A stretch of DNA of 8,748 nt from Gammaproteobacteria bacterium. Its GTDB lineage: Bacteria; Pseudomonadota; Gammaproteobacteria; Pseudomonadales; Halieaceae. This document shows, one piece after another, positions 1 through 6,884 of this stretch. Below the pieces are notes generated by a model. That model was not told the origin of the DNA. It worked only from the letters and a program-made list of their open reading frames with translations, and did not search any database. The position numbers were made by a program, and so were the translations under genes. How positions within the stretch are numbered: position 1 is the stretch's first letter; each line of letters starts with the position of its first letter. The stretch is taken from contig PDSN01000062.1 of NCBI GenBank assembly GCA_002748505.1, positions 1-8,748 of the forward strand, read 5' to 3'.

Positions 1-43
1 CGGTTCACTTTAAACGCTTTATAAAAAGAATACATTATCGCAG

Positions 44-73
44 TTGACATGCGCTTTGTCAGGGTGCTGAATG
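44..73 (+). promoter_or_regulatory. Possible sigma-70 promoter for the thioesterase-transporter operon
   Basis: A perfect TTGACA -35 hexamer lies at 44-49. About 17-18 bases further on is a weak -10 (CTGAAT at 67-72 or TGAATG at 68-73), the second form preceded by TG at 65-66. Transcription would begin near base 80, giving a leader of about 30 bases before the ATG at 111. A 5-bp inverted repeat (TGACA at 45-49, TGTCA at 57-61) overlaps the -35 and could be a protein-binding site, although it is short. The -10 is poor, so this is only a candidate. Confidence 0.35.
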
Positions 74-110
74 TGGCAGGATTTTTTTGCTTAAAGATAA
101 GGATCTATCT

Positions 111-908
111 ATGGACAGCCAATTCGCGCGTGATACCGCCGTAAACTGCGATCAGCAGGGTATCTGGCATGCCACCATGCGCAAGGGCTGGCGCATCGGC
201 GAAGCCTTAAATGGTGGCTATGTGTTGGCGGTGGCGGGCAGGGTATTGCGCGAAGCGTTGCCCCATGACGATCCCTTGAGCATCAACGCATTTTACCTGG
301 CGCCAGTGATGCCGGGGCCGGTGCGCTGTGAAGTGACGCTGTTGCGCAGCAGTCGCAGCACCACCCAGGCAGTGCTGAAAATGTATCAAAACAATACGCA
401 TGTGTTGCAGGTGACCGCCGCGTACACTGATTTAAATAAACTCACAGGCCCAAGCTGGGCGCAGCAGCAAGCCCCAAAAATCAAGCCGCCGGCTGAATGC
501 TCTAAAGCGCACCCTGATTTTTTTGAAATGAATCAAAATGTAAACGTGCACCTCACCGAGGGTATGGAGGTATTTGCGGGCAAAGGTCCCAGCGGCACGG
601 GCGCATGGGATGGCTGGGTGAGCTTCACTGATGGCGCTGATCCCGACCCGCTGGCGCTGCTACTGTTTGCTGATGCCTTCCCCCCGCCAGTGTTTACGGT
701 GATGGGGGTCACCGGCTGGGTGCCCACTATCGAACTGACCGTGCAGCTTCGCGCCACACCTGCGCCTGGGCCAATTCAGGCGCGAATGCGTACGCGGTAC
801 ATTACCAAAGGTGTGGTTGAAGAAGACGGCGAATTCTGGGACAGCAGCGGCAATCTGGTGGCGGTGAGTCGCCAGTGTGCGAAAGTACGCCTGCCGAAAA
901 CTGATTAA
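111..908 (+). CDS. Acyl-CoA thioesterase family protein (TesB-like double hotdog)
   Basis: This 265-residue cytosolic protein resembles the TesB-like/4HBT_3 thioesterases, which hydrolyse acyl-CoA to free acid and CoA. The first hotdog domain covers about residues 15-110, with the family's NGGY turn at 34-37 opening the long helix. The second covers about 160-260, with LLLFADAFPPPVF at 183-195, where D188 is the likely catalytic aspartate, and a C-terminal segment GEFWDSSGNLVAVSRQ (240-255) typical of the family. The substrate cannot be told from sequence. I chose the ATG at 111 because AAGGA at 99-103 stands 7 bases before it; an in-frame TTG at 87 has no ribosome-binding site. The stop is 12 bases before the permease gene, so the gene is probably co-transcribed with the ABC importer, an unusual partner. 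Family assignment is firm, specific role unknown. Confidence 0.88.
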   Translation: MDSQFARDTAVNCDQQGIWHATMRKGWRIGEALNGGYVLAVAGRVLREALPHDDPLSINAFYLAPVMPGPVRCEVTLLRSSRSTTQAVLKMYQNNTHVLQVTAAYTDLNKLTGPSWAQQQAPKIKPPAECSKAHPDFFEMNQNVNVHLTEGMEVFAGKGPSGTGAWDGWVSFTDGADPDPLALLLFADAFPPPVFTVMGVTGWVPTIELTVQLRATPAPGPIQARMRTRYITKGVVEEDGEFWDSSGNLVAVSRQCAKVRLPKTD

Positions 909-920
909 GGCTGTTGGTGC

Positions 921-1949
921 ATGCTATTTAACAAAACTCAGCGGCGCTGGTTTATCTTTGCTTTAGCGGGTGTTTTGCCGCTGATATTGTTGTTGGGGCT
1001 TGCCAGCGGCGCCATGGATTTATCCCTGCGAGAAACCCTGGTGAGCCTGTTTGGTGGCAGTTCGCAGCGCCAGCAAATGATCGTGCAGGTCATTCGCTTG
1101 CCGCGCGTGTTGCTCGCCGCGTTGATTGGGCTGATACTCGCGATATCCGGTGCGGCCATGCAGGGTTTGTTTCGCAATCCACTGGCAGACCCTTCTTTGA
1201 TTGGGGTCACCACCGGAGCATCCTTGGGCGCGAGCCTTGCGATTGTATTTGCCGGCACCCTGGTAAGTGCCAGCGGCTTGTCCGCCTTGACGCTACTGAC
1301 CTTCGGTGCTTTCCTGGGCGGTTTGATCGCGACCTGGCTGGTGTTTCGTTTGGCGACTGATGGGCAGAGCACCTCGGTGGCCACGATGTTGCTGGCGGGC
1401 ATTGCGGTCACGGCCCTTGCCGGTGCGGTGGGCAGCTTATTGGAGTATTACGCCGACAATCAAATGCTGCGCCATATCAGTCTGTGGCGCATGGGCGGCA
1501 TGGATGGCGCAAATGGCATGCAGGTCTGGGTGGCTCTGGCGATAGCGGCGCTGCTGTGTGTGTTTATTCCCCGTTTTGCCACGGCGTTAAATGCCATGCT
1601 GCTCGGTGAATCAGAGGCGCGGTATCTGGGGGTGGATGTCGATAGGGCCAAACGCTATTTGATCTTATTGGTCGCCATTGGCGTGGGAGCATCGGTGGCG
1701 TTGGCGGGTACGATTGCCTTTGTCGGGCTGGTGGTGCCGCATATCACCCGTATGCTGATTGGGCCTGACCATCGTTACCTGTTGCCGGTCAGCGCCCTGG
1801 CCGGCGCGGTGCTGCTGGTATTGGCGGACACGTTTGCTCGGGTGGTCGTATTGCCCTCTGAATTGCCGGTTGGCGTGGTAACAGCCATGCTCGGCGCGCC
1901 GTTTTTTATATCATTGCTGCGCCAGCGCCGCGCCTATGGGATGGCCTGA
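921..1949 (+). CDS. btuC: BtuC/FecCD-family ABC importer permease, probably for cobalamin
   Basis: This 342-residue inner-membrane protein is the permease of a type II ABC importer that moves cobalamin, heme or Fe-siderophores from the periplasm. It is strongly hydrophobic with roughly ten membrane helices, as in BtuC (326 residues in E. coli). Family signatures are IRLPR at 58-62, SGAAMQGLFRNPLADPSLIG (76-95), the ATPase-contacting loop LLGESEARYLGV (227-238), FVGLVVPHITR (267-277) and ELPVGVVTAMLGAPFF (314-329). R59 and R307 align with the E. coli BtuC arginines (R56, R295) that salt-bridge the two glutamates of BtuF, and both glutamates are present in the downstream binding protein. The ATG at 921 has AAGG 10 bases upstream, a rather long spacing. 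The stop overlaps the ATPase start as TGATG. Family is certain; the B12 assignment rests mainly on the partner protein. Confidence 0.87.
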   Translation: MLFNKTQRRWFIFALAGVLPLILLLGLASGAMDLSLRETLVSLFGGSSQRQQMIVQVIRLPRVLLAALIGLILAISGAAMQGLFRNPLADPSLIGVTTGASLGASLAIVFAGTLVSASGLSALTLLTFGAFLGGLIATWLVFRLATDGQSTSVATMLLAGIAVTALAGAVGSLLEYYADNQMLRHISLWRMGGMDGANGMQVWVALAIAALLCVFIPRFATALNAMLLGESEARYLGVDVDRAKRYLILLVAIGVGASVALAGTIAFVGLVVPHITRMLIGPDHRYLLPVSALAGAVLLVLADTFARVVVLPSELPVGVVTAMLGAPFFISLLRQRRAYGMA

Positions 1950-2722
1950 TGTCGATTTTGTCTGTACACAAGGTCAGTGCCGCGCCCTGGGGTACACCTC
2001 TGCTCAAGGACTTGTCTTTTAGCCTGGATGCGGGGACTATCACTGCGATTATCGGCCCCAACGGCGCGGGCAAAAGCAGCCTGTTGCATCTGCTTGCGGG
2101 TGGGCATGGCCTCAGTGCCGGCGAGCTTTTGCTACAGGGCAGGCCGCTTGGGGATTACCGTCTAGCCGAGCGTGCAAGACATATCGGTGTGTTACCGCAA
2201 CAGGCGAGTTTGAATTTTCCGTTCAGCGTCGAGGAGGTGGTGAGCCTCGGGCGAACTCCCCATGCAAGTGGTCGTCTGGCGGATCGGCAAATCGTGCAGG
2301 AGGTGCTTGAAGCTGTCGATATCAACGCTTTTGCGCAGCGAATTTACACGGAACTATCCGGTGGTGAGCGCCAGCGAGTGCAATTGGCCAGGGCGTTGGC
2401 GCAAATCTGGCGTGAGCAGGATGCGCCGGGGCGGGTCTTGTTGCTGGACGAGCCCACCAGTGCGATGGATCTTGCCCATCAACAGCGCCTGCGCCATCTG
2501 CTCAAAGAAGTGGCCGCCTCGGGTTGTGCGGTGGTGTTGATTACTCACGATTTCAATATGGCGTGCTCCTGTGCAGAAACCCTGATTGTTATCAACAACG
2601 GTGCGGCGGTGGCGGCTGGCACAGTGAACGATGTTGTAACACCGCGCATGTTTATGGACGTGTTTGGTGTGTCGGTGTACATTAATCGCGATTTAGCATT
2701 TCCTCAGGTGTTGATAACATGA
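1949..2722 (+). CDS. btuD: ABC importer ATP-binding protein (BtuD/HmuV-like)
   Basis: This 257-residue cytoplasmic ATPase would act as a homodimer on the permease encoded just upstream. All ABC motifs are intact: Walker A GPNGAGKS (36-43), Q-loop near Q84-Q85, signature LSGGE (136-140), Walker B VLLLDE (163-168), D-loop SAMD (171-174) and switch histidine H200. The stretch around VQLARALAQIW (144-154) and DEPTSAMDLAHQ (167-178) looks more like HmuV, the heme-importer ATPase, than like E. coli BtuD, so automated annotation may call this heme ABC transporter ATPase. ATPases in this group are poor guides to substrate. Start and stop overlap the neighbours (TGATG before, ATGA after), so translation is probably coupled. 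ATPase function is certain; the gene symbol follows the context. Confidence 0.85.
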   Translation: MSILSVHKVSAAPWGTPLLKDLSFSLDAGTITAIIGPNGAGKSSLLHLLAGGHGLSAGELLLQGRPLGDYRLAERARHIGVLPQQASLNFPFSVEEVVSLGRTPHASGRLADRQIVQEVLEAVDINAFAQRIYTELSGGERQRVQLARALAQIWREQDAPGRVLLLDEPTSAMDLAHQQRLRHLLKEVAASGCAVVLITHDFNMACSCAETLIVINNGAAVAAGTVNDVVTPRMFMDVFGVSVYINRDLAFPQVLIT

Positions 2723-3609
2723 CGTTGCGTCTGGCCGCTGTATGCGTGGCTTTTTTAATCAGTGGTTTTAATCAGCAAGCGATAGCGGCATCGATTTATC
2801 TCGATGATTTCCTCGGGCGTGAGGTGCAGTTAAAGTCGCCCGCTACGCGCATAATTGCTTTGGCGCCACATATCGTGGAAAACGTGTTCAGTGCAGGTGC
2901 AGGTGATCGCCTGATTGCTGTGGTCGCTCACAGTGACTACCCCGCAAAGGCCAGGAAGCTGCCCCGCGTTGGCAGTTACGTCGATTGGTCCTTTGAGACC
3001 ATTGTCGGTTTGCAGCCCGATTTAGTTATATTGTGGGATTCCGGCAATGGCACCATGCGTCGCAAGCGGCTTGAACGCCTGGGTTTTACCGTGTTTGTGA
3101 GCGAGCTGCGCAGGTTGCAGGATATCCCCAAAGAGATTCGCGCCATTGGAAAGATGGCCGGCACAGCGTCTGTCAGTGATGCGGAGGCTAACCGCATCGA
3201 GGCAAAACTGCGTCAGTTGCGTGATCGCTATGGTCACAGGCCGCCGGTGCGAGTGTTTTATCAAGTGTGGAATTCGCCTTTGCAAACCCTGAGCGGCGAA
3301 CATATGGTCAGTGATGTGATTCGTCTGTGTGGCGGCGTGAATGTATTTGCCGACGAGCCGATGCTTGCGCCAAAAATCAGTAAAGAGGCGGTGATAAAAG
3401 CCGATCCCGATGTGATTTTAGCCAGCGGTATGGGCGAGAGTCGGCCTGAGTGGTTAGACGAATGGCGCGTTTATAAAAACATGAAAGCTGTGCGCCTAGA
3501 TGCCCTACAGTTTGTGCCGCCCGACTATATACAGCGCCCCACCGCGCGCATCTTAAAGGGCGCTCAACTGGTGTGTGAACAACTAGAGGAAGTGCGTGGG
3601 CGGATGTAA
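2719..3609 (+). CDS. btuF: BtuF-like periplasmic corrinoid-binding protein
   Basis: This 296-residue exported protein would capture the ligand in the periplasm and deliver it to the permease. A Sec signal peptide fills residues 1-23/24 (cleavage near AIA/A), followed by a class III (helical-backbone) binding fold. Points of agreement with E. coli BtuF are HSDYP (71-75), the segment FETIVGLQPDLVILW (92-106), GN then a run of basic residues at 109-117, LSGEHMVSDVIRLCGGVNVF (191-210) and ISKEAVIKADPDVIL (220-234). E93 and E223 align with the two BtuF glutamates that dock onto BtuC arginines, and W106 with a tryptophan lining the B12 pocket; other pocket aromatics differ. The gene overlaps the ATPase stop (ATGA) and ends the operon. 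Cobalamin or a related corrinoid is the best guess; heme is the main alternative. Confidence 0.75.
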   Translation: MTLRLAAVCVAFLISGFNQQAIAASIYLDDFLGREVQLKSPATRIIALAPHIVENVFSAGAGDRLIAVVAHSDYPAKARKLPRVGSYVDWSFETIVGLQPDLVILWDSGNGTMRRKRLERLGFTVFVSELRRLQDIPKEIRAIGKMAGTASVSDAEANRIEAKLRQLRDRYGHRPPVRVFYQVWNSPLQTLSGEHMVSDVIRLCGGVNVFADEPMLAPKISKEAVIKADPDVILASGMGESRPEWLDEWRVYKNMKAVRLDALQFVPPDYIQRPTARILKGAQLVCEQLEEVRGRM

Positions 3610-3626
3610 TATCGCGCCCTTGTCGT

Positions 3627-3688
3627 TAACCCGGATATTTCCTCAGTAAAGTGACCGTCGTACTGGTAAAACATCCGGGTTAGTTTTT
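3627..3688 (+). terminator. Rho-independent terminator of the transporter operon
   Basis: A perfect 10-bp inverted repeat pairs TAACCCGGAT (3627-3636) with ATCCGGGTTA (3673-3682), followed at 3684-3688 by TTTTT. The 36-base loop is long for a terminator but contains a second stem, CAGTA (3644-3648) with TACTG (3661-3665), so the whole would fold into one extended imperfect hairpin. It starts 17 bases after the binding-protein stop codon. Confidence 0.65.
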
Positions 3689-3691
3689 CTG

Positions 3692-3732
3692 CAAAAAAAG
3701 GAAACGTGCCCTCTCCCCAGGCTTGGAGAGAG
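3692..3732 (-). terminator. Rho-independent terminator of the dipeptidase-aminopeptidase gene
   Basis: Read on the minus strand, CTCTCTCC (complement of 3725-3732) pairs with GGGGAGAG (complement of 3711-3718) across a 6-base loop, an 8-bp stem with one G-U pair. About ten bases further on is a run of seven T (complement of 3693-3699). The T-run lies somewhat far from the stem, but the position, 16 bases after the stop codon, fits a terminator. Confidence 0.55.
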
Positions 3733-3748
3733 AGCCGATGTTTGGCGC

Positions 3749-6718
3749 TTAATCCGCAAAGACCACAGACTCATTTTTCTTAATGGTCAGGGGGTGGTAA
3801 CCGGGCTTGGCTTCTTTAAACGCTTTTTGCGCCATAGCCTTGCCTTTGGTTGTTTTTACCAGCTCGGCGTACAGCGGGGCCACCAGTTTATTGCGACCAA
3901 TACGCACCAGATAGCTGTAGATCGCGTCATAGGCGGGCTCGTAGTCGTTGGTAACCGCCAGCATATACCAGCTGTGAGCAATCTCGTTGTTGGCGCTGTC
4001 GGTGAGATTAAACGCGGCGTCGAGATCGGTCATTTGCCCGGGTGTGAGCTGCTTTGGCATATTGTTCAGGAAATACAGCCATTGATGCACAGTCCAGCCT
4101 TCGGGGTTTACCGTGGTTTTAGCATCGCCCTTGGCAAGCCAGTTAGAGCGCGCTGTATCGACAATGCTAAAGGCATCTGATTGTGGCACTGCCACGCCCT
4201 CGGGAAGACCCGGCGCAAATACCCATTGTTCGATACGGGCGCGATCGAGCTTGTCGGGATAATCAGCCAGCAGGGTTTTATCCAGGTAGGCCATAAAGTT
4301 ATCCGTGGTGATGCTTTGGAAGTGGAAATCCTTGAAGTATTGCATCAGGAAATTATCGAAGTTTTCGCGCCCCACTTTGTGTTCCAACTCGCGCAAAAAC
4401 AACGCGCCTTTTTCATAGGGAATATTGGAAAATACTGCATCGGGGTCACGTCCGGCGAGGTCGATCGCAAGAATTTGATCATTGGGCGTTTTGCTCGCAA
4501 GCGTATGTTGGAGACTCTGATAGCCCAGCACCGCCTCCTGGTCGAAGCGCTCTTTGCCGTATATCGCCTCCATAATGCGATAGGTTAAATAGGTGGTAAA
4601 ACCTTCGTTCAGCCACAGGTCGCGCCAGGAGGCGTTGCTCACCGCATTGCCCGACCAGGAGTGCGCCAGCTCGTGGGCGATTAGGCTGACCAGACTTTTA
4701 TCCCCGGCAATGACGGTGGGGGTGATAAAAGACAAACGCGGATTTTCCATGCCGCCAAAGGGAAACGATGGCGGCAGAATAAGCAGGTCGTAGCGATCCC
4801 AGTCATAGTGGCCGTAGAGTTTCTCCGTGGTCTCAAGCATAGCTTCGGTATCTGCAAATTCCGCCGCCGCTTTTGCCAGCCAGGAGGGCTCGGCGTAAAC
4901 ACCGGTGCGCTTACCCATGGGCTGGAATGCCAAATCGCCAATTGCCAGAGCGATTAAATAGGAGGGCACGGCCTGGGGCATATTGAATTCAAACCGACCG
5001 TCCAGCTCGGCATTGGGGTCGTTTGCGGCGCTCATCACCGCGCGCAGTGCTTTGGGTGTGTTGATGGTGGCATCGTAAGTTACGCGCACTTGCGGTGTAT
5101 CTTGTAGCGGGATAAAACTGCGCGCGTGCGTGGCCTGCGCCTGGGAGAACAGGAAAGGCTGTTGTTTGCCAGCGGTCTGTGCAGGTGTCAGCCATTGCAA
5201 GCCGGAGGCTTTCGGCGAGGTTTTGTAGTGCACGGTGACCGAATTGCTGGCTTTGGGCAGTTTGATATACAGCGGCGTGCCCAGGTTCTTATCGGTTTTA
5301 CCAAGTGTGTAGCTGATGAGTTGTCCCCCGGAGTTGACGCCTTCGATGGTTAAATCCCGGGTGTCGAGAATTAAAGTGTCGGCATTGGGTTGCACGCGGT
5401 CAAATGTCAAGGTCGCGGTGCCTTCCAGTTCAGACTTTTTGAAATTCGCGGTGAGTTGCAGACTGACGTGAGTGACTTTAACCTGATCGGGATTGGCGAA
5501 AGAGTGTTCGTCATAGCCCGCAGGCAGCATTTGCGCGCTGTTGTTGGCGACTTTTTCCACTTCCGACCAAACCCGCAGCAGGTTTTCACCGAGGATCTTT
5601 TGAATATCGGCCTTGGCATAACCGCGTTGTAACAGGCCGTCAATTAACGCGGGGTAATCCGCCACGGTTTTTAGGCCTTCGGGCAGGCTGTCGCCCACGC
5701 CATCAAAATCGGAACCCAGACCCACGTGTTCAATACCGGCGACCTGCACTGCGCGGTCGATGTGGTCCAGCACGGTGTCAAGCGTGGCAAAGGGAAACGG
5801 CGACCCGGTGACATAGTCTTCCTTGAATTGTTTGAGTTCTGCGCTGTCTTTGCCGTATTTTTGCGCGGCTTGTTCGGAAGCGGCCTTGTAGTCGTCATAC
5901 CATTTTCGGGATTCCTGGCTCACAAAACTGGAACCGAAGTTAATCATGATCACGCCGCCGTTTGCCGCGAGTTTTTTCAACATGGCATCGCTGACATTGC
6001 GCTCAAAGCCGGGGGTGAAGTGGCGCATGGATGAGTGGGAAGCGATCACCGGCGCGCGGCTGATGTCCAGCACCTGGTAAAACGCGTCGTCGGACACATG
6101 AGCAATGTCCACCATGATGCCCAGGCGGTTCATTTCGCCGACCAGGCGCTTGCCAAACTGCGACAGGCCATGCCACTGTCGGGTTTCGTCGTAGGAGGAA
6201 TCGGAAATGTGATTGCTTTTGGCGTGTGTTAAGGTGATGTAGCGGATGCCTCTGTCGAAAAATTCGCGCAGAGTCTCAAAACTGTTGCCAATAGGTGCAC
6301 CGTTTTCCATACCCAGTGGCAGCGACAATTTGCCTTGCTTGAACTGGGAGCGTACATCGGCGACGCTGGTTGCAATGGCAATTTTATCCGGTGCGCGCGC
6401 CACCAGTGCCTCGACGCTATCAATCAGCTGGTGAGCCGTTTGGGCTGACTGCACTGTGCCGTCCTGGCTTGAGGGCACGTAAATCGACATAAACGGCGCG
6501 TTCAAGCCACCTTTGTTTGCCAGCGCCAAGTCAAATTCGCGTTTGGTTTCGCCCTGGGTGAGGTCTGTCCAGTTGTTGTGCAGGCGGTAGGGGGCGTCCA
6601 CATGACCATCGACAATAATCGATTCCTGCGCCAGACGCTCGGCCTGCTCGCTGGCGGCCAGTGCGTTTTGGGAGGTCAGCAATATGACCAGTGGCAACAA
6701 TAGGTGTTTTGCTTTCAT
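3749..6718 (-). CDS. Secreted fusion of M19 dipeptidase and M1 LTA4H-like aminopeptidase
   Basis: This 989-residue protein joins two zinc peptidases. Residues 1-21 are a Sec signal peptide (cleavage after ALA), so it acts in the periplasm or outside. Residues about 30-388 are a membrane-dipeptidase (M19) domain with every metal ligand: H39 and D41 (HVD), bridging E138 (MENG), H207 and H228; R232 and D337 (SDFDG) match substrate and catalytic residues. After a linker of about 24 residues, 412-989 match human leukotriene A4 hydrolase along its length: GGMEN (655-659), HELAH (682-686) with third ligand E705, Y768 in PYEKG, and the C-terminal helical domain with R942/K944 for carboxylate binding. 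I use the ATG at 6718, which has GGAT 6 bases upstream; an in-frame GTG at 6730 lacks a ribosome-binding site. It stands alone, with its own promoter and terminator. Predicted role: complete degradation of exogenous peptides. Confidence 0.92.
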   Translation of the reverse strand: MKAKHLLLPLVILLTSQNALAASEQAERLAQESIIVDGHVDAPYRLHNNWTDLTQGETKREFDLALANKGGLNAPFMSIYVPSSQDGTVQSAQTAHQLIDSVEALVARAPDKIAIATSVADVRSQFKQGKLSLPLGMENGAPIGNSFETLREFFDRGIRYITLTHAKSNHISDSSYDETRQWHGLSQFGKRLVGEMNRLGIMVDIAHVSDDAFYQVLDISRAPVIASHSSMRHFTPGFERNVSDAMLKKLAANGGVIMINFGSSFVSQESRKWYDDYKAASEQAAQKYGKDSAELKQFKEDYVTGSPFPFATLDTVLDHIDRAVQVAGIEHVGLGSDFDGVGDSLPEGLKTVADYPALIDGLLQRGYAKADIQKILGENLLRVWSEVEKVANNSAQMLPAGYDEHSFANPDQVKVTHVSLQLTANFKKSELEGTATLTFDRVQPNADTLILDTRDLTIEGVNSGGQLISYTLGKTDKNLGTPLYIKLPKASNSVTVHYKTSPKASGLQWLTPAQTAGKQQPFLFSQAQATHARSFIPLQDTPQVRVTYDATINTPKALRAVMSAANDPNAELDGRFEFNMPQAVPSYLIALAIGDLAFQPMGKRTGVYAEPSWLAKAAAEFADTEAMLETTEKLYGHYDWDRYDLLILPPSFPFGGMENPRLSFITPTVIAGDKSLVSLIAHELAHSWSGNAVSNASWRDLWLNEGFTTYLTYRIMEAIYGKERFDQEAVLGYQSLQHTLASKTPNDQILAIDLAGRDPDAVFSNIPYEKGALFLRELEHKVGRENFDNFLMQYFKDFHFQSITTDNFMAYLDKTLLADYPDKLDRARIEQWVFAPGLPEGVAVPQSDAFSIVDTARSNWLAKGDAKTTVNPEGWTVHQWLYFLNNMPKQLTPGQMTDLDAAFNLTDSANNEIAHSWYMLAVTNDYEPAYDAIYSYLVRIGRNKLVAPLYAELVKTTKGKAMAQKAFKEAKPGYHPLTIKKNESVVFAD

Positions 6719-6752
6719 AGCAGTATCCACGGTTGATTCAAAAGACGGTGTG

Positions 6753-6781
6753 ATTGTAGAGGCAAACGCAGCGGCTGACCA
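6753..6781 (-). promoter_or_regulatory. Probable promoter of the dipeptidase-aminopeptidase gene
   Basis: On the minus strand TGGTCA (complement of 6776-6781, 4 of 6 matches to TTGACA) is separated by exactly 17 bases from TACAAT (complement of 6753-6758, 5 of 6 matches to TATAAT). Transcription would start near 6746, leaving a leader of about 28 bases before the ATG at 6718. This supports that ATG as the start. Confidence 0.45.
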
Positions 6782-6849
6782 CCTGTGAGGAGGCTGGCAA
6801 GAAGTTGAGCTTTTCGCACTTACCCGCCTGCGTTCTGGCAGCGTGTTTG

Positions 6850-6858
6850 TGCTATATT
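6850..6858 (+). promoter_or_regulatory. Extended -10 promoter for the DUF454 gene
   Basis: TGCTATATT at 6850-6858 is an extended -10 element (TG, one base, TATATT). No good -35 is seen; GTTCTG at 6832-6837 is weak and 15 bases away. The predicted start near 6865 falls after the upstream in-frame GTG codons (6843, 6849) and about 20 bases before the ATG at 6885, so it also decides the start of that gene. Confidence 0.45.
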
Positions 6859-6884
6859 GCGGCTTTTGTTATCCGAACGCTGCT

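Noticed and set aside
81..88. T-run that could be the end of a terminator from an upstream gene
   Set aside because: No stem of useful length stands directly before it; the TGACA/TGTCA dyad is 20 bases away.
87..110. Upstream in-frame TTG start for the thioesterase
   Set aside because: No ribosome-binding site precedes it, whereas AAGGA sits 7 bases before the ATG at 111, and the extra eight residues are not family-like.
938..1411. Open frame of 157 codons on the minus strand
   Set aside because: It lies antisense inside the permease gene, whose protein matches its family along its full length. The minus-strand product resembles nothing I know and is a GC-driven shadow.
3794..6232. Several open frames of 65-135 codons on the plus strand
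   Set aside because: All lie opposite the fusion peptidase gene, whose 989 residues are explained by two well-known families. They have no family features or ribosome-binding sites of note.
6719..6730. GTG start adding four residues to the dipeptidase-aminopeptidase
   Set aside because: The bases before it show no ribosome-binding site. The ATG at 6718 gives a standard signal peptide (MKAKHLLLPLV) with GGAT upstream.
6843..6884. GTG start adding 14 residues to the DUF454 protein
   Set aside because: It overlaps the extended -10 element, so it would lie before the transcript start, and the added residues are not family-like.
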